Shown here: piece by piece, positions 13,282 through 26,060 of the stretch
Layout of the letters: each line of letters starts with the position of its first letter
How positions within the stretch are numbered: position 1 is the stretch's first letter
Source: Diadophis punctatus similis
Lineage: Eukaryota > Chordata > Lepidosauria > Squamata > Dipsadidae
DNA: 64,000 nucleotides
Assembly: GCA_023053685.1 (NCBI GenBank)
Contig: JALIGW010000002.1
Span: 45,759,278-45,823,277 of the forward strand
Reading direction: 5' to 3'
Made by a program: the position numbers and the translations under genes
Notes under the pieces: model-generated
What the model was told of the DNA's origin: nothing
The model's database searches: none
What the model saw: the letters and a program-made list of their open reading frames with translations, nothing else

Positions 13282-14846
13282 TAGATGCTGGTTTTGCACG
13301 CTTGTTTTGATCTCGTATGTATTTTGATTATTTGGATATTTTCTGATTTTTATCGTTGTGCCATGGCCAGAAGGATCAAAGAAAGAAATCCACTTGATGT
13401 TGTCAGGATTGAGCCTCTTCCTCAGGGCTAAACAGCCTTCAAGCACTGGTGGGACTTTGATTGCTCACTTGGTTTTTCCCTGAGATCCCATCTTCTCACC
13501 TAGCAGTTACATATAGATGGGAGAGAGAAAAGGGGAGAGAAAATCCAGCCCTGAGTGACCAGCTGCAGGCATGACCTCTCCGACCCTCTCAACACTGATT
13601 GAAACCGGCCACAAATAAAGAACTACACAAAATGGTATCTGCCATTCCAGTTCCTTAAGCCAACCCAATCAAATTCCATTAGGAAGTGTAAGATATCCTT
13701 GCACCCATTACCATCTACAGAACTAATTTGGTATACTTTGTGGGAATGTAAGATTTAGTAAAATAGTAGAAAAACAGATGGGAAATGAAATTAGATTTTT
13801 AAAATGCATTTCATTCTGTTGACTTATTTTCCAAAATTGTTGAGCATTACACTTTTGGCACCAAATATGGAAAAACCTAGTCATTGCATCTCCAATATTT
13901 TTTAGAAAATCACAGTCCATTTTAGCAATCAGTATGTTTGTTTATTCAATTTATTATCATAGACCAAGAAAAATGTGAAGCATAGTATAAAAAATAGAGA
14001 AAAATAACATAACTAAAATTCTTATCCAGGGATAGTGTATTTATGTTGCTGGATAAAAATTACTTCTGATCTTGAAAGCAATGTAACAGAGTTTGGCCAC
14101 TGCCAAAGATTGAATCTTACTGATCCAGCAGCAATAGTTAAACATAGAAACGATCTGTGTACCCTGGAAAGTCTAATAAATAGAGTATAATATGCCTATT
14201 TCTAATATCTTCATACAAGAGACAATATAACAACTTAAGACTTGAGGATTCCACTGTGTATGACCCACAAGGGTTTAATTGGCCTTTATAAACGATTCTT
14301 TTATGTTTTCCTTCCAGGACACCACAGTATCAGAATGATCTGGAATTAAAAAATATGAAATTAGACATTATATGTTTCAGATAGCTCTCTGGTTTCACAT
14401 TAAGAGCAGAGCTGCTTAAAATTGGTATTTGGATAAAGAAGCAAAATTGGTTTGACCTTCTATGTCCAATATACACGAACTTCCCTTTTGCCTGCCTGAT
14501 CATACCTTGGAATGTAGAGGGATTCTCAAGATACCTCTAATGAATGAAGTTGCTTTTCTATCATCGCTATCCAGTTTATGATGCATCACCCAATACAGGG
14601 TACAAGGGACTTAATCCAATTGGATAGTTTTTTTTAAAGAAGTAGAAGGAAGATTCCACTAATGAGCTTTATTTTTAAGATTCCAGCTTCTCTTTTCAGA
14701 TCTTCAATCTGAAATAAATTAGACTGAACTATTTCTAAAAAGACAAAATTGCAGTGCAATTCTATGTGGGTTTCATACAATAAATGGGAAATACTCTAGC
14801 CAAGTAAAACGTTATTCTGGAATCTAAATTCAACATTCATTAACTT
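13282..14846. other. Intergenic AT-rich sequence
   Basis: No exon found. Parts look like decayed retrotransposon sequence but I cannot assign a family. Confidence 0.35.
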
Positions 14847-15385
14847 AGAATACAGAATAATAGAATAATAGTGGAAAGAACCTTGGAGATCTAGTCCAAC
14901 TCCCTGCTCAAGCAAGAGACCCTATATCCGTGATGGCGAACCTATGGCACGCGTGCCACAGGTGGTACACGGAGCCATATCTGCTGGCACACGAGCTGTT
15001 GCCCTAGCTCAGCTCCAGCGTGCATGTGGGCGCCCGCCAGCTGATTTTTGGCTCGCACGGAGGCTCTGGGAGGGCCTCCAGGGGGGCAGGGGAGGGTGTT
15101 TTTGCCCTCCCCAAGCTCTAAGAAAGCCTCTGGAGCCTGGGGAGGGCAAAAAATGGGCCTACCGGGCCCACCGGAAGTCAGGAAACAGGTGAGTGGGGGA
15201 GCATGGGGGGCATTGAATATGGATGTGGGCACGCGTGCAATAGCGCGCACGTGCACTATTTTGGCATCCGAGGGAAAAAAGGTTTGCCACCACTGCCCTA
15301 TATCATTTCAGACAAGTGGCTATCCATTTCTTCTTAAAAGCCTCCAGTGATGGAGCACCCACAACTTCTGAAGGCAAGCCAAGTA
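14847..15385 (-). mobile_element. CR1-like LINE 3' fragment split by a hAT element
   Basis: Minus-strand CR1 3' region: AGTTGGACTAGATCTCC on one side and the GATGGAGCACCCACAAC-type block on the other, with the 14928-15295 hAT element inserted between. A matching fragment, without this insertion, lies at about 54535-54925. Confidence 0.75.
14928..15295. mobile_element. hAT MITE (GTGATGGCGAACC family), 368 bp
   Basis: Perfect 8-bp target duplication CCCTATAT at 14920-14927 and 15296-15303. Ends CCGTGATGGCGAACCT and (inverted) CAGTGGTGGCAAACCT. No transposase. Same family as 29390-30082. Confidence 0.92.
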
Positions 15386-16967
15386 GGTTTTTAACCAAGT
15401 AAGTTAAAAAGGCATCGAGGTCTTTTTTTAACTTACGGTACTTGGTTTTTGGATCATAGTCTACCAACAATGTATACATAAATAAAGCATGGTGAATGCT
15501 AGACTGAACCTATCACATTATTCTATGTTTTTCTTTTCTAAGTAAAATGACAGATCCTGACATATAGTAGCTAATTTTCCTAGTGTCTCAACTGGCAGGG
15601 TGAAAATAAAAATTTGCCAACTTGTAACATGAACTATTTTTATTTATTTATTTGTTTTGTCAAGCGTGTTTATGATTACAGATAAATGATTACAGACTAA
15701 CAGGATTAGGAGAAGACAGTGTCCTGCCACTTTATTCCTTCCCAATTCCATTTAGGATTCCGTTGCAAACCACCATTTTAAAAACATTTATCAAGAAAGG
15801 TAATCTGGAAATGTAAAGACTGATAGTAAAGTACGAATACTAAATCACAATTACACCATAATTCCCTAGAGGGCGCTCTTGAATAAGAATAGTTTTTCAA
15901 AGTAAGTTTATTTTAATGTGAAAAGGTACATGCATTTATTTAGTTTTGGAGGGAGCAAAATTACTTACAACTTTAAAATATCTAGTACAGACTGTACTCT
16001 GAATCCCTCCTATAGCTGACTTTAATAAGAAACGGAAACATGAAAGTTACAAGGTATTTTAATAAATTTTCTGATTTGGGGGTGAGCTTTTGAAGAACCA
16101 GAATAAAAAGACCATTACTTTATAGTTTTGAAAATGGGGAATTTTAATGTACTTAAAAGTATCTGATTTCATGTCAAGGACCTGAAAGAAAAAAATGATT
16201 TGCAGCAAACTACCTAATTCTTATAGTATTGCTAAATTCCTTCTCCACTCCTCCCAAGTTCTTAGAATAAAGTTTTATTTTAAGCCATTAAGAACATTCC
16301 TAGATTCACTCCAAAAGGGGAAATTTTGATCCCTTGATTTTTTTTTACTTCTCTTAACAGACACCCTTGCCTGTTGCTTCTAATGTTACCAGGCCTTTTC
16401 AGAGAATAGTATTTCCATTACCCAAAGAAGATAAGAGTTTCCTAGCTTCAGATTCATTGGGAAAGCTTCACATCCTCACTGAAGAGCAGTGAAGCAAGAA
16501 AGGAAGAATACGGTACTTAATTGACCTCTCTGTTGAATAATTATCTAATTGATTTGTACTCAGAGGACCCAGTAGCTGTGGCCAACAGGGATTGGCCCAA
16601 GTCCAAAATAGAGTTTGCTTTTCTTGTTAAAGCTGAGAGATTTAAAATCTTTCCTTTTTGTGCTTAAAAGGCTATTCTCTGGAGCTTAGAAAGTGCCCAA
16701 CAATGTCTTGCTTATAAAGGAAGTTTTTCAACTTTTATAAATGTGCTTAAGGAACAAAGAAGAGCCAGAAGTCCATTGTTGTAGCTAATATTTCTTCACC
16801 TTTAGGAGGAGGAGGAAGACTATTTTGTTTCCTCATTTGAAGGAATTAATATTGAATTCTAGTTGTATGCAATTAGTTAAAATACTATCCAGAGATAAGT
16901 GATGCACAATTTGAACGGTTGCATTCTAACCTAGATATTCCCTTATTAACAACTAACTGTTCAAGTA
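15386..16967. other. Intergenic sequence with one LINE/SINE tail
   Basis: Near 15636-15700 is a (TTTAT)n-TTTTGTCAAGCGTGT block, also present at 28543-28580, so it is the 3' end of an unnamed retroposon in minus orientation. The rest is unrecognised. Confidence 0.45.
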
Positions 16968-17479
16968 CAGTAATCCCTCATTTTTCGCGGAGGTTAAGTT
17001 CCAAAAAGAACCCGTGATAGGCGAAATCCGTGAAGTAGGAACCTTTATTTTTTTTAACCCCTCCTACCCGGCTTCAGCGTTTTCGGCGCCCAAAAAAAGC
17101 TTGAAAAATCCTCCAACCTCTCCCTCTCTTGACGTCTGCTGTGGCTGCTTGGCACTGATCTCCTGAGTGAGCTTGTAGGCCGTTCCCTCGTCGATTTGGC
17201 CTGAACGGCCATTTTCCCTCAGGGAAAGCTGGCAGCGCGGCCCGCCCTACAGCTGATGAGCGGCAGTCCTTCTGCGCATGCACAGAGCTCATCAGACCGC
17301 TTTACTCGCCTGCCGCTGCCAGACTGAAGCAGGATACCACCATGCAGGCGCAGAACTCATCGGAGAGGTTTGCGAGTCCCGGAGCCACGCGCTTTGTCGC
17401 TGACTGCCTGGCTGCCCACGCAAATCCGTGAAGCAGCGAGACCGTGAAAGGTGAACCGCGATATAGCGAGGGATTACTG
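16968..17479. mobile_element. Tigger/pogo-like (Tc1-mariner) non-autonomous element, 512 bp
   Basis: Twelve-bp perfect terminal inverted repeats CAGTAATCCCTC flanked by TA on both sides (16966-16967, 17480-17481). Both ends also carry GCGG/CGCGATAT-type subterminal motifs. The GC-rich interior has no transposase frame. Confidence 0.85.
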
Positions 17480-17531
17480 TATTTCCATATCTTGTAAGCA
17501 TGCCTACAGTATTCAGTTCCCTATCTAAATA

Positions 17532-17600
17532 CCATATTTTTCGGAGTATAGGACGCACTGGAATATAGGACGCACCTTAATTTTGGGGGAGCAAAACAAG
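17532..17600. mobile_element. End of a TA-flanked MITE (ATTTTTCGGAGTATA family)
   Basis: TA then CCATATTTTTCGGAGTATAG and a GACGCAC motif, the same terminal motif as the complete element at 61817-62321 and the one starting at 25976. The partner end was not found. Confidence 0.6.
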
Positions 17601-17639
17601 AAAAAAACAATTCTGCCATACCTAGCATTCAATACTTTA

Positions 17640-18640
17640 GCAAGTGACTGTGGTATGCCCCCTCCTCTCTCTCCCCCCCTTCCCCTCCCTCTCCCTCTCC
17701 CTCCCCCCTCTCTTCCTCCCTCCCTCTCTTTGAAATAAATCTGCTGGCTTTGATGGGGTTTCTATGGACACAAGGCTTTTTAGAAAAATTTGTTACACTC
17801 AATGTTTTATTTCACATTACCCATTAGCTGTAATGTGGCAGTTGAATCCATCATAATAGGGTTTTTTTTTAAAAAAAGATGAATGTCTTTTCTTTCCTTG
17901 AGTGCCCTGCTCCGTCCCCGATTCCAAAATTGGAGGAAGGACTTTTTGCACGCTGCTCAGGGTGTTGCATTGCAGCCCCTGCTGCCGCGGGGGTCTCTGC
18001 CTGAGAAGGACCCTCGATCAGCCATCTCCAGGGAGCCACCCCCATCCTCAGGAGGCAGCGGCCCCTTTAAGAGTGAAGGAGCTTTTTTATTTTTTTATTT
18101 CCCTCCTTCCATCCTGAGCCGGCCGATCGCGAGCCCGCTGGCAGTGACAGCACATGGGGGAGGTGATCGCTTGCCACCGCCGCCGCCGTGCAGGTATGCG
18201 AGTCGCCCGGGGGTCAGCCGCAGCTCGGGTTGGCGGGTCCTTGTCCTGCTGCTGCCCCAAGGAAGCTGCGGAGCTGAAGAAGCCTCCACCCACCTGCCAG
18301 CTCGCCACTCTGCCTGGGGAGGAAAGCGTTTTCAGGCGGCAGCGCTGCGATCCCCTCCCCGATTCCAAAAGGCTGAGTGGCGAGCTGGCAGGTGGGTGGA
18401 GATTTCTTCAGCTCTGCAGCTTCCTTGGGGCAGCAGCAGGAATTCGAAATTATGAAGGATCTCCCCAGAACTACTTATGACTGGTTTGGAAGTCCTGACA
18501 GCTTCCCCATCACATGATTGCATTTTGGGTATTTGACAACCCAAAAACTTTGCAGAATCTCACAGCCACATGGCTGCAATAGCTTTGGTATTTTTCGCTG
18601 GAAACTTGACATTACTTCTGGTTTCCAGCAAAAAAAAGCC
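17640..18640. other. GC-rich intergenic block with internal duplication
   Basis: A CT-rich stretch (17655-17730) precedes a GC-rich block. The GCTGCTGCCCCAAGGAAGCTG motif near 18249 and related GCAGCTTCCTTGGGGCAGCAG near 18415 are inverse copies. Open frames across it lack recognisable domains. Confidence 0.4.
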
Positions 18641-18654
18641 CATGGAGTATAATG

Positions 18655-18823
18655 GGTTTATTTAATGACCAATGTTTGCTTAACAACTGCAGCATTTGCT
18701 TAACAACTGCCACAAAAAAGGTCATAAAATCAGTCAGGGCCACATGGTAACCTGGTTAACGACCACCATGACTTATAACCATAATTCTGGTGTAAATTAT
18801 GGTTGTAAATCAAGGAATACCTG
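18655..18823. mobile_element. Tigger-like element end
   Basis: Ends GTAAATCAAGGAATACCTG next to TA, with TTAACGACCACCATGACTTA-type subterminal sequence, as in pogo/Tigger elements. The opposite end was not located. Confidence 0.5.
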
Positions 18824-19013
18824 TATTTTCGGAGATTAAATAATATGAAAATATGAACACTTTCTAAGCTTCATAGAGCTCTCTGAAACTCAAGAGAGAG
18901 CCCCCGTTAATGTGATTGCATCTGCCATCTGGGCTATTGGTTCTGGAGAAAATCCATTTTCTTTATGCCTTCAAAACATGGGGATCTTAATTTTTCTAGG
19001 AATGCATGTAGAC

Positions 19014-19178
19014 CAGCAGTGGGTTGCTACCGGTAACAGCCTGAATCCATGAAACCGGTAGTGGCGGCAGGGAGAGGCTCTCCCCACCTGCCCCGAACGC
19101 TTCTGCACATGCGCAGAAGTGTCGCATGCACAAGCGCGCGCGTGAACCGGTAGCAACGGGATTTGCAACTCATTACTG
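19014..19178. mobile_element. hAT MITE, 165 bp
   Basis: Perfect 8-bp duplication ATGTAGAC at 19006-19013 and 19179-19186. Starts CAGCAGTGGGTTGC, ends GCAACTCATTACTG. Contains the ACCGGTAG motif shared with the other GTGGGTTCC-type copies. Confidence 0.9.
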
Positions 19179-20080
19179 ATGTAGACCTACAAGATCTTAC
19201 CAGCAGATTTTAAACTGAGGTGTGCAAGCCAGCGTAGCAACTGCTAAGATTCTACCCATGTGCAGAAATGACTCACTGGATTTTCTGTCTTCTGAGCCAT
19301 AGTATCACTGGGGATCAGTTGAATTTATCCTGTACCAGGATGTGTGTCTTGTGGCAGGAATATTTTGTTTAGTGGTATATGTGACTCTATTGTCAGGGAT
19401 TATTTATTAAGCTATTGTTGAACCAGAAACTAGTAGCTGATTGCAGAGCCCAAGCAGGAAGGCAAAGCCAGCTTGCAGGGAAGTGAGAGGCTTGACAGTG
19501 CTGGTGCCAGTGGGCAAGGGCAGTCGTGCAAGGGGTGTAGTGGAGAAGCCCAGCCCACTGCAGAGGTGGAAGGAATCAAAAGCTCCGAGGGCCGCCTCCC
19601 CTGCTTCTGCCTGGCCATTTCGGGTGCTGGGAAGTGGCACGTCTACCTAGCACTGCATCCGCAGCTCCATCTCTTCAGCCTCAGTGGCAGAAGTCCTGCT
19701 GGATGGGGCTGCTGCTGCCACTGCTGTGAGGTAAGGCAGAGGGCAGGGCAGGGCAGGGTGGGGCCGAGAGTGGCTTATTGGATGCCATGGGCTCACATCC
19801 AGCTGGCCATCACTACTGGCCAAAGAGCGGCCAAGGGGCCAATGAGCTGCAGCTGCTGCCGGGCATTGCCAGCCCGCCTGCGCTCACTGCCTACTGTGCG
19901 CGTGCCCAGGGGAAGCGCCTGGCCAGGTTGGGGTGGGCCGGGGCAGCAGGGGTCGACCCCTCGCCGTCTCCAGGGCGGCCCTGCAGGCCAGATCTAACCA
20001 CATCACCCACAGGCCTTGAGTTTGACATGTCTGTTTTAAACAATTCATTCAGTTCTCAATTTACTCATGTTACCCCCTTT

Positions 20081-20084
<4 letters not shown>

Positions 20085-20138
<54 letters not shown>
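20085..20138. repeat. (AC)n microsatellite
   Basis: About 27 units, just left of a hAT insertion. Confidence 0.97.
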
Positions 20139-20143
<5 letters not shown>

Positions 20144-20150
20144 TTTGTGT

Positions 20151-20554
20151 CAGTGGTGAGTTCCTACTGGTGCAGTCCGATGCGTAGCTCCGGTAGGGAG
20201 CGGCCAATTGCGCAATTTGAGTGTGACCATCTTCGCCGGTCCGTCACACGCATCACCATCTTTTTTAAAGAATTTTTGGGCTTTTTTGCTTCTGTGCATG
20301 CGCGGAAGCAAAATCTCACCGAAATCTCGTGAGGGAGAGAGAGATTTTAGCGAGATTTTGCTTCCGCGCATGCACGGAAGCAAAATCTCACTGAACTTGC
20401 GCGTGCGCATCCCCTCGCGAGATTTCAGTGAGATTTTGCTTTTGCACATGCGCAGAAGCAATATCGTGCGAGGGGGGGTGCGCGCGTATAGCGCATGAAA
20501 TGTGGAGATGCGCACGAAGCGCACCGGTAGTGGTAAGTGAGCAACCCGCCCTTG
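20151..20554. mobile_element. hAT MITE, 404 bp
   Basis: Perfect 8-bp duplication GTTTGTGT at 20143-20150 and 20555-20562. Ends CAGTGGTGAGTTCC and (inverted) CAAGGGCGGGTTGC. The interior has repeated inverted GCATGCGCGGAAGCAAAATC units. Confidence 0.92.
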
Positions 20555-21840
20555 GTTTGTGTGTATGTTTGGCTTGTCTAAATATAGCCTATTTAATAAA
20601 CCATGGATACACAAGCCATACTTTAATATGTTGCATGAACTAACTTGAAGTATATGGCAGGAATTTCTAGAACTCCAGGAGAAAAACTTATTATATTTCA
20701 TTAGTAAATCCATTCCCACCCATTATGAATGATCCAGCATCATTCCCCACTCCTGCTTTATCCTTATATCTTTTAAAATGAATTACCAGCATGTTTTCAT
20801 ATTCATAGGCCATTACCAAGGGCAAATATTTAGCTGACCTGCGTTGTACAAGAATCTGCTATTGCAAAGATGGCTCTACTGCACTTCCAGTCCTATTGTG
20901 TCACTTTTCCAGGAACTCTTACCCTACTTATTGTGAGGAATAAGTTTAAGCAGAAATATTGGCAGAAAATTATTAGGACCCTCAATGCACAGATGCTGCA
21001 TCTTCCTCAAGTATTCTGCAACCCATATATACTCCAGGGGTGCTTTCATTGTTAGCTTAATTCCAGCTTCGATCAATCCCAGTCATGGTTAGTGGTGACA
21101 GGATGAGGGATACAGAAGTTACATTTTCCTACAACTGCTATCCTAACTCATATATCAGGCATGCATCTGAGTAAATGAACACATTTGGTACCTCGGCTAT
21201 CAAATCACATTCTATCTTCTCCAGAATTAAAAGACAGTTAATCAAAGATACATAATAATTTTGCATTGAAACTAATTGTCTGCTATTTCCTTTTATGTTG
21301 ACTTCAAACAGATTATCTTAGATCACTAAATTCAAATGAGCACAGCCCATTTCTGGAGGGGAAATTCCAACTGGTTTTGTTTGTGTCCCAGATAGGAAAA
21401 TCTACACGTATTGAAATCTCTCCCTACACCAGAGTACATATTAAACATTTGGGAGTGGGAGGTGGGAGGGCCATACCAAACTCAGAATTGATAGAACAAT
21501 ATGTTAAGGAACTGTACAGAACTTTGGCATAGATCTTGGACAGAAACCAAACTTTTTTTTTAAAGGTGTGTTCTCTACCTTTTTCCTTCCAATCCCCTGA
21601 GGCTTGCGGCAGATGTTGGAAGAGGCCTATCACTGCAAGTATTCACAAAAGCTCCTGTGACAATTCAACAAATACTTCTGCTTGCTATCCTATTATAAAA
21701 CTGCACACCAAGTTAATGTGTTGATATGACAAGTACAAAATGAAAAAAAAATGTTCGGTAAATATAAAAAAAAAACCTTTCCATTTCTGAGGCATCTGCC
21801 ATGAGAGCTGCAAGTTTGTATACACCTATTCAGAAATACA
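20555..21840. other. Intergenic AT-rich sequence
   Basis: Nothing recognised apart from short open frames without domains. Confidence 0.4.
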
Positions 21841-21990
21841 GATTAACAGAGTTGGAAGGGACCTTGCAGGTCATCTAGTCCAACCCCCTGCCCAAGCAGG
21901 AGACCCTCCTTACATCTGCCTCTACCTAGGATCGAACTCACAACCTCCTGATTGTGAGGCAAGAGCTCCACCTCTAGGCCACAAATGAAG
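21841..21990 (-). mobile_element. tRNA-headed SINE with CR1-type tail
   Basis: On the minus strand: GGTGGAGCTCTTGCCTCAC (A-box region), GAGTTCGATCC (B box), then GTCTCCTGCTTGGGCAGGGG and the GTTGGACTAGATGACC tail. Sister copy at 26304-26440 in plus orientation. Confidence 0.85.
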
Positions 21991-22600
21991 CTCCATTGAA
22001 TGAAAGGCAATGCTATATTATTCTTCGGCAGTGTTTTTAAGAGGTACATTGCATTTGAGTTGTCACACTTTTTATTTCATTACAAAAGCAGATTTTAGAA
22101 TAATTGTGAACATTAAAGACAGAAGCATGCCAACCAATGGAAAAACAAGCCTTTAAAATGTCAGCCAACGATCATAAGCAGATTGCATGTTTTAACCTTG
22201 GAAAGGTTACACCATGGCAGAACAAACAATTTTTTCTCAGGCTTGTGAGGAGCAGAAAAATAATGTTAAAGAATGAGCAAATGAACAGAGTGTACATGCT
22301 CTATCTATGCTGTCCTGGATTAGGCTTTTAATTTTTTTGTAGATGGGAGGGAGGGAAGGCCCACTGCTAGATTTCAGGCACTACACTATAATGCTGTTTC
22401 TCCAACTGTGCCAAGGACATAAGAGGTTGGGATAAAGGAGCATTTTTTCCCTAAAAGACTGGTCCATTCCAAATGTCACATTTTTTTATACAATAAACTC
22501 TTGTATAGGTTTACACTGGGTCACTTTCAATTTCTGATGCCCAAAGATGTGGACAGGCTGCTTGGAGTAGTAACATTTACCACTTGTACTGTAGCTTCGA

Positions 22601-22848
22601 GGAGCCGAGGTGGCGCAGTGGTTAAAAGCAGCACTGCAACCTTCAGCTGATTGCTAGTTCAGCAGTTCAGCTGTTCAAATCTCACGAGGCTCAAGGTTGA
22701 CTCAGCCTTCCATCCTTCCAAGGTGGGTAAAATGAGGACCCAGATTGTTGGGGGCAATATGCTGAACTCTGTAAACCGCTTAGAGAGGGCTGTAAAGCAC
22801 TATGAAGCGGTATATAAGTCTAAGTGCTATTGTTATTGCTATTGCTTC
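22601..22848 (+). mobile_element. Sauria-type SINE, full length
   Basis: Head GAGCCGAGGTGGCGCAGTGG (A-box like), B-box-like GTTCAAATCTC, conserved body with GGGGGCAATATGCTG and a tail of GTGCTATTGTTATTGC repeats. Confidence 0.92.
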
Positions 22849-23028
22849 ACAGTGTGGCTTATAGTTTCTCTGTATGAGATTATCTGTAATGCCTTCATTA
22901 AAATTATAAATGTGAGATGGCAGGATGCTTTGTTTAAAGGAGACAATTTTTAAACCTTAAGAATCCTCTTAAGGATCTCTCAGGTAAAGGCAGTTTTTAG
23001 CTATTGTACCTGTCATGTTGGGTAAATT

Positions 23029-23880
23029 GAATGAAATAGGGATGCCTTCTCAGCTGCTGGCAATTCTAAAGGAAGCAGGTAATCTTGATCCATTTCAAAT
23101 TGGCTTCAAATAAATATAAGCAGCATTGCCTTAATCACTCTGATGGATGATTTCCGCCTGGAGATTGACAGAAGGTGCATGATTCTGTTATTTCAGAACT
23201 GAGCCGAGGTGGCGCAGCAGTTAGAGTACAGTACTGCAGGCCACTTTAGCTGACTGTGATCAGCAGTTCAGCTGTTCAAATCTCACCGGCTCAGGGTTGA
23301 CTCAGCCTTCCATCCTTCCGAGGTAGGTAAAATGAGAACCCAGATTATTGGGGGCAATATAAATATACATTGCTTAATGGTGTAAACCGCTTAGAGAGTG
23401 CTTGCACTGTGAGGCGGTATATAAGTCTCACTAATAAATAAATAAATAAATTTCTTCTCGACCTCTCAGGAGCTTTTGATATCATCATCCATGTTACCCT
23501 TCTTCCTTCCCCAAGAGATTTAGGAATAAAAGTCACAGCTTTGCAGGGAATAAATACCTGTAGATTTAAGATAGTGTTGCTTGAAGACAGTTGCTATTCA
23601 AAATGGGAATTATGGTAAGGTGTCCTCCAACGCTTTTCAGTACTTACATAAAATTATGGGTGGTTAATCTGGAGTGCTATGTGTATGCTAGTGACATCAG
23701 GTCTATTTGTAATATTTCCAAAAAATAGTATGGCTCCTGCAGTCATAAAAGGCTGAATGAAGAATAATAAATTGACACTGAATCCAGACAAGATGGAAGA
23801 GCTCATTCTGAGAGGACACCGTTCCAAAAGATGGTACAATTATAGAACAATAATCCCAGAAGGAGCAGGTACGTGGTTTT
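23029..23880 (+). pseudogene. Decayed L2-like LINE reverse transcriptase, split by a SINE
   Basis: Broken frames resemble the L2-like copy at 30.1-31.5 kb: DPFQIGF and ALITLMDD to the left of the SINE, LLDLSGAFD to the right, then a degenerate catalytic box (YASD) and a LNPDKME-like motif after several stops. Frameshifts and stops throughout; inactive. Confidence 0.7.
23201..23456 (+). mobile_element. Sauria-type SINE inside the decayed L2
   Basis: Starts GAGCCGAGGTGGCGCAGCAG, has the conserved body and ends in (AAAT)n rather than the (TATTGC)n seen in the 22601 copy. It interrupts the reverse transcriptase fragment between DDF and LDLSG motifs. Confidence 0.9.
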
Positions 23881-23977
23881 TTAGATACTTCTAAACCCCT
23901 GTCATTCTTTGGTTTCCTAGAATAAGGAACTTATTAGGAGCACCATCTATCAGTTTCAATTGATATACCAGCTGCAC

Positions 23978-24487
23978 TGTTAAGGAGTTATTGTGCTGTT
24001 AAGCACATACACAGCGAAATGTGTTGTAGTAATGGTGTTGCAGTTTGATATGAATGCTATTCAGTCAATAAACAGAATATCTTTAATATGTACAAAATAG
24101 TAGCAAAGTTAAATAGGAAGTCCAAGTCATACACAGTTATTCAGTCAATGCGAAGTTTCTTCTTCTTGCCTATCTTTGTTTTAACTCACAAACAAAGATT
24201 ACAGCTATCACTTAATTCTATACTATCACAGATAGTTACTCTTCTCTTCACAGCAATTCCACACAGTCATAAAGTAATCTACTCATCAGTAAAACAGCAG
24301 AGAGTCTTCAATCCGGAACACACCGTCAAACACCACTCACCACACTAAACCATCAACCACCAAGCATGCTCTCTTGCTTGCTTATATCGTAATCATCTAC
24401 AATGCATTTAAAGCAATAGACACATAACAATGATTTGTGGCTTAATCATATATTAACACACCCAATCATTTGAACAGGGTTCTAACA
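23978..24487 (-). mobile_element. Solo LTR, 510 bp, possibly copia-related
   Basis: Perfect 5-bp target duplication TGCAC at 23973-23977 and 24488-24492. Ends TGTTAAGG and CTAACA (TG...CA). Minus orientation is suggested by a GATATAAGC TATA-like site and an ATTAAA signal near the other end, and by the GTGTATGACTTGGACT motif (24134-24119), nearly the same as in the copia LTR (41519-41503). No internal region remains, so it is the product of LTR recombination. Confidence 0.85.
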
Positions 24488-25975
24488 TGCACAATCCAGG
24501 AACCTTCAGGCTTAAGCAAAATAATGCTAGTGGGGCCTTTTGTGTTATGTCCAAGCATTTCTGTCAGTGCAAAACCTGGCAATCAGGTTGGTCTTGCAGA
24601 AAAATGTACAGAGGTCATATTAAATCTATGCTTAAAGCTCTGTCATAACTCAGTGGCTTTCAGGGCAAAATGCAAGGTCTGATCGCTATCATGAAACTCT
24701 TGCACAGCTTAAATACCGGCTCTATGACAGAATTCCAACTTCTCTATGAATGTCTACCTTTACTGAGATCCTCTGAAGAGCTGGACCTAGAACTGGTGCC
24801 TGCTGATCTGGTATTAATTTTGGACTGAGCCTTCTCCCAGCTCTTGGGGAAGTGCTCCTTAGGAATGTTAGCTAGAAATTTTTAAAAGGTCCTTAAAAAC
24901 ATCTTTGACAGGCCTCACAACTTTTTTCATTTTTAAAAGTTCCTTAAACATACCTCTCTTGCATAGCATTGATGGACTTTAGTAGTCAGTGGTGTATCAA
25001 ATGAAATAAATAAGCTATAATAAATAAGTTTATTTGATTAATCGTTCTGTAACTTCTGACTAAGCATAGAAATTCATTTCCCCCTGCATATATGTTATTA
25101 TTGAGAAAATAGAAACAGAGTAAATCAAAAAAAGTGTCAAATGATGCCAACATTAATGAAACTATTGTTTCTCTGAGGTTCACCAACTGTGCCTAATGGA
25201 AAGTGAAGGTATTGGTTTCAATTACATCACATTTTTCCCCATTCAAACCTTGATGGTTCTAGAGGACATTTATTGGTCAAAAGATTGTAAGTCAGGTGTC
25301 CTAGTCCTGGGAATGTCACTGTTGTGGGAAGAATTATCATGCAGCATTGCTCAATGTGAATAACTCTTGCTGTATGTTGTTTGACCACTGGGATGGTTTT
25401 GGTTAGAATCAAAAATTCTAGCTAGCATTCCTAAATCTCTAGCACATACCTGAAATATATCTCAGCCATTCTTGGAATAATTCTACGTGTCCTTCATACC
25501 TCATCTTGAAGGTGGCCATGGCAGTTTGACAGGCTTTGCCAAGGAACGAAACCTTTTCTTTTACACATAACTTGAAAATAAAATTGGGTATTAAAATTAA
25601 AATTATTATGCAATTAAACTGTACTACAGTTTAAAAGGAGACTGTTCCAGGGTACTCTTTTAGATTACATATAGAAAGTAAGGTGAAGGAAAGGCAGGAA
25701 AAGCAGGATTTTGGGCTCTAACAATGCTGCATTATGTTTCCTTAAAGGACTGACATTATTAAAAAGCAAAGGATGATAAATAAAATATTTCATGAGGGTT
25801 TTTTTTAAACTTCTGACAAATGATCACAAATGCCCTTTGTTTCACACATGCAGCCAAATCTTTACCTATCTTATAAGAAAAAAAAGTAATATAGTTACCA
25901 CAAAGATATTATTAAAAATACCAGGTTCACTAATAACAAAAGTTTCGTTACAACTTGACTTATTAAGATCACTTA
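24488..25975. other. Intergenic sequence, partly decayed LINE
   Basis: 24600-24930 resembles a LINE 3' coding/UTR stretch but is too broken to assign. The rest is AT-rich and unrecognised. Confidence 0.4.
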
Positions 25976-26060
25976 CTGTATTTTTCGGAGTATAAGATGC
26001 ACCTTTTTACCCCCCAAAAGAGGGTGAAAACTTGGGTGCGTCTTATACACCGAATGTAGC
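25976..26060. mobile_element. End of TA-flanked MITE (ATTTTTCGGAGTATA family)
   Basis: TA then CTGTATTTTTCGGAGTATAA and a GATGCACC motif, followed by the inner inverted copy GGTGCGTCTTATACACCGAA. Matches the left end of 61817-62321. The right end was not found; a SINE follows at 26304. Confidence 0.7.

Noticed and set aside
18249..18435. Terminal inverted repeats of a transposon
   Set aside because: The inverse GCAGCTTCC copies lack target duplications and lie within a low-complexity block.
17883..18480. 190-codon frame in a GC-rich block
   Set aside because: Overlapping open frames on both strands and Pro/Ser/Arg bias indicate composition, not a gene.
22601..23456. tRNA genes suggested by A/B-box motifs
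   Set aside because: The boxes belong to SINE heads; no complete cloverleaf is present.
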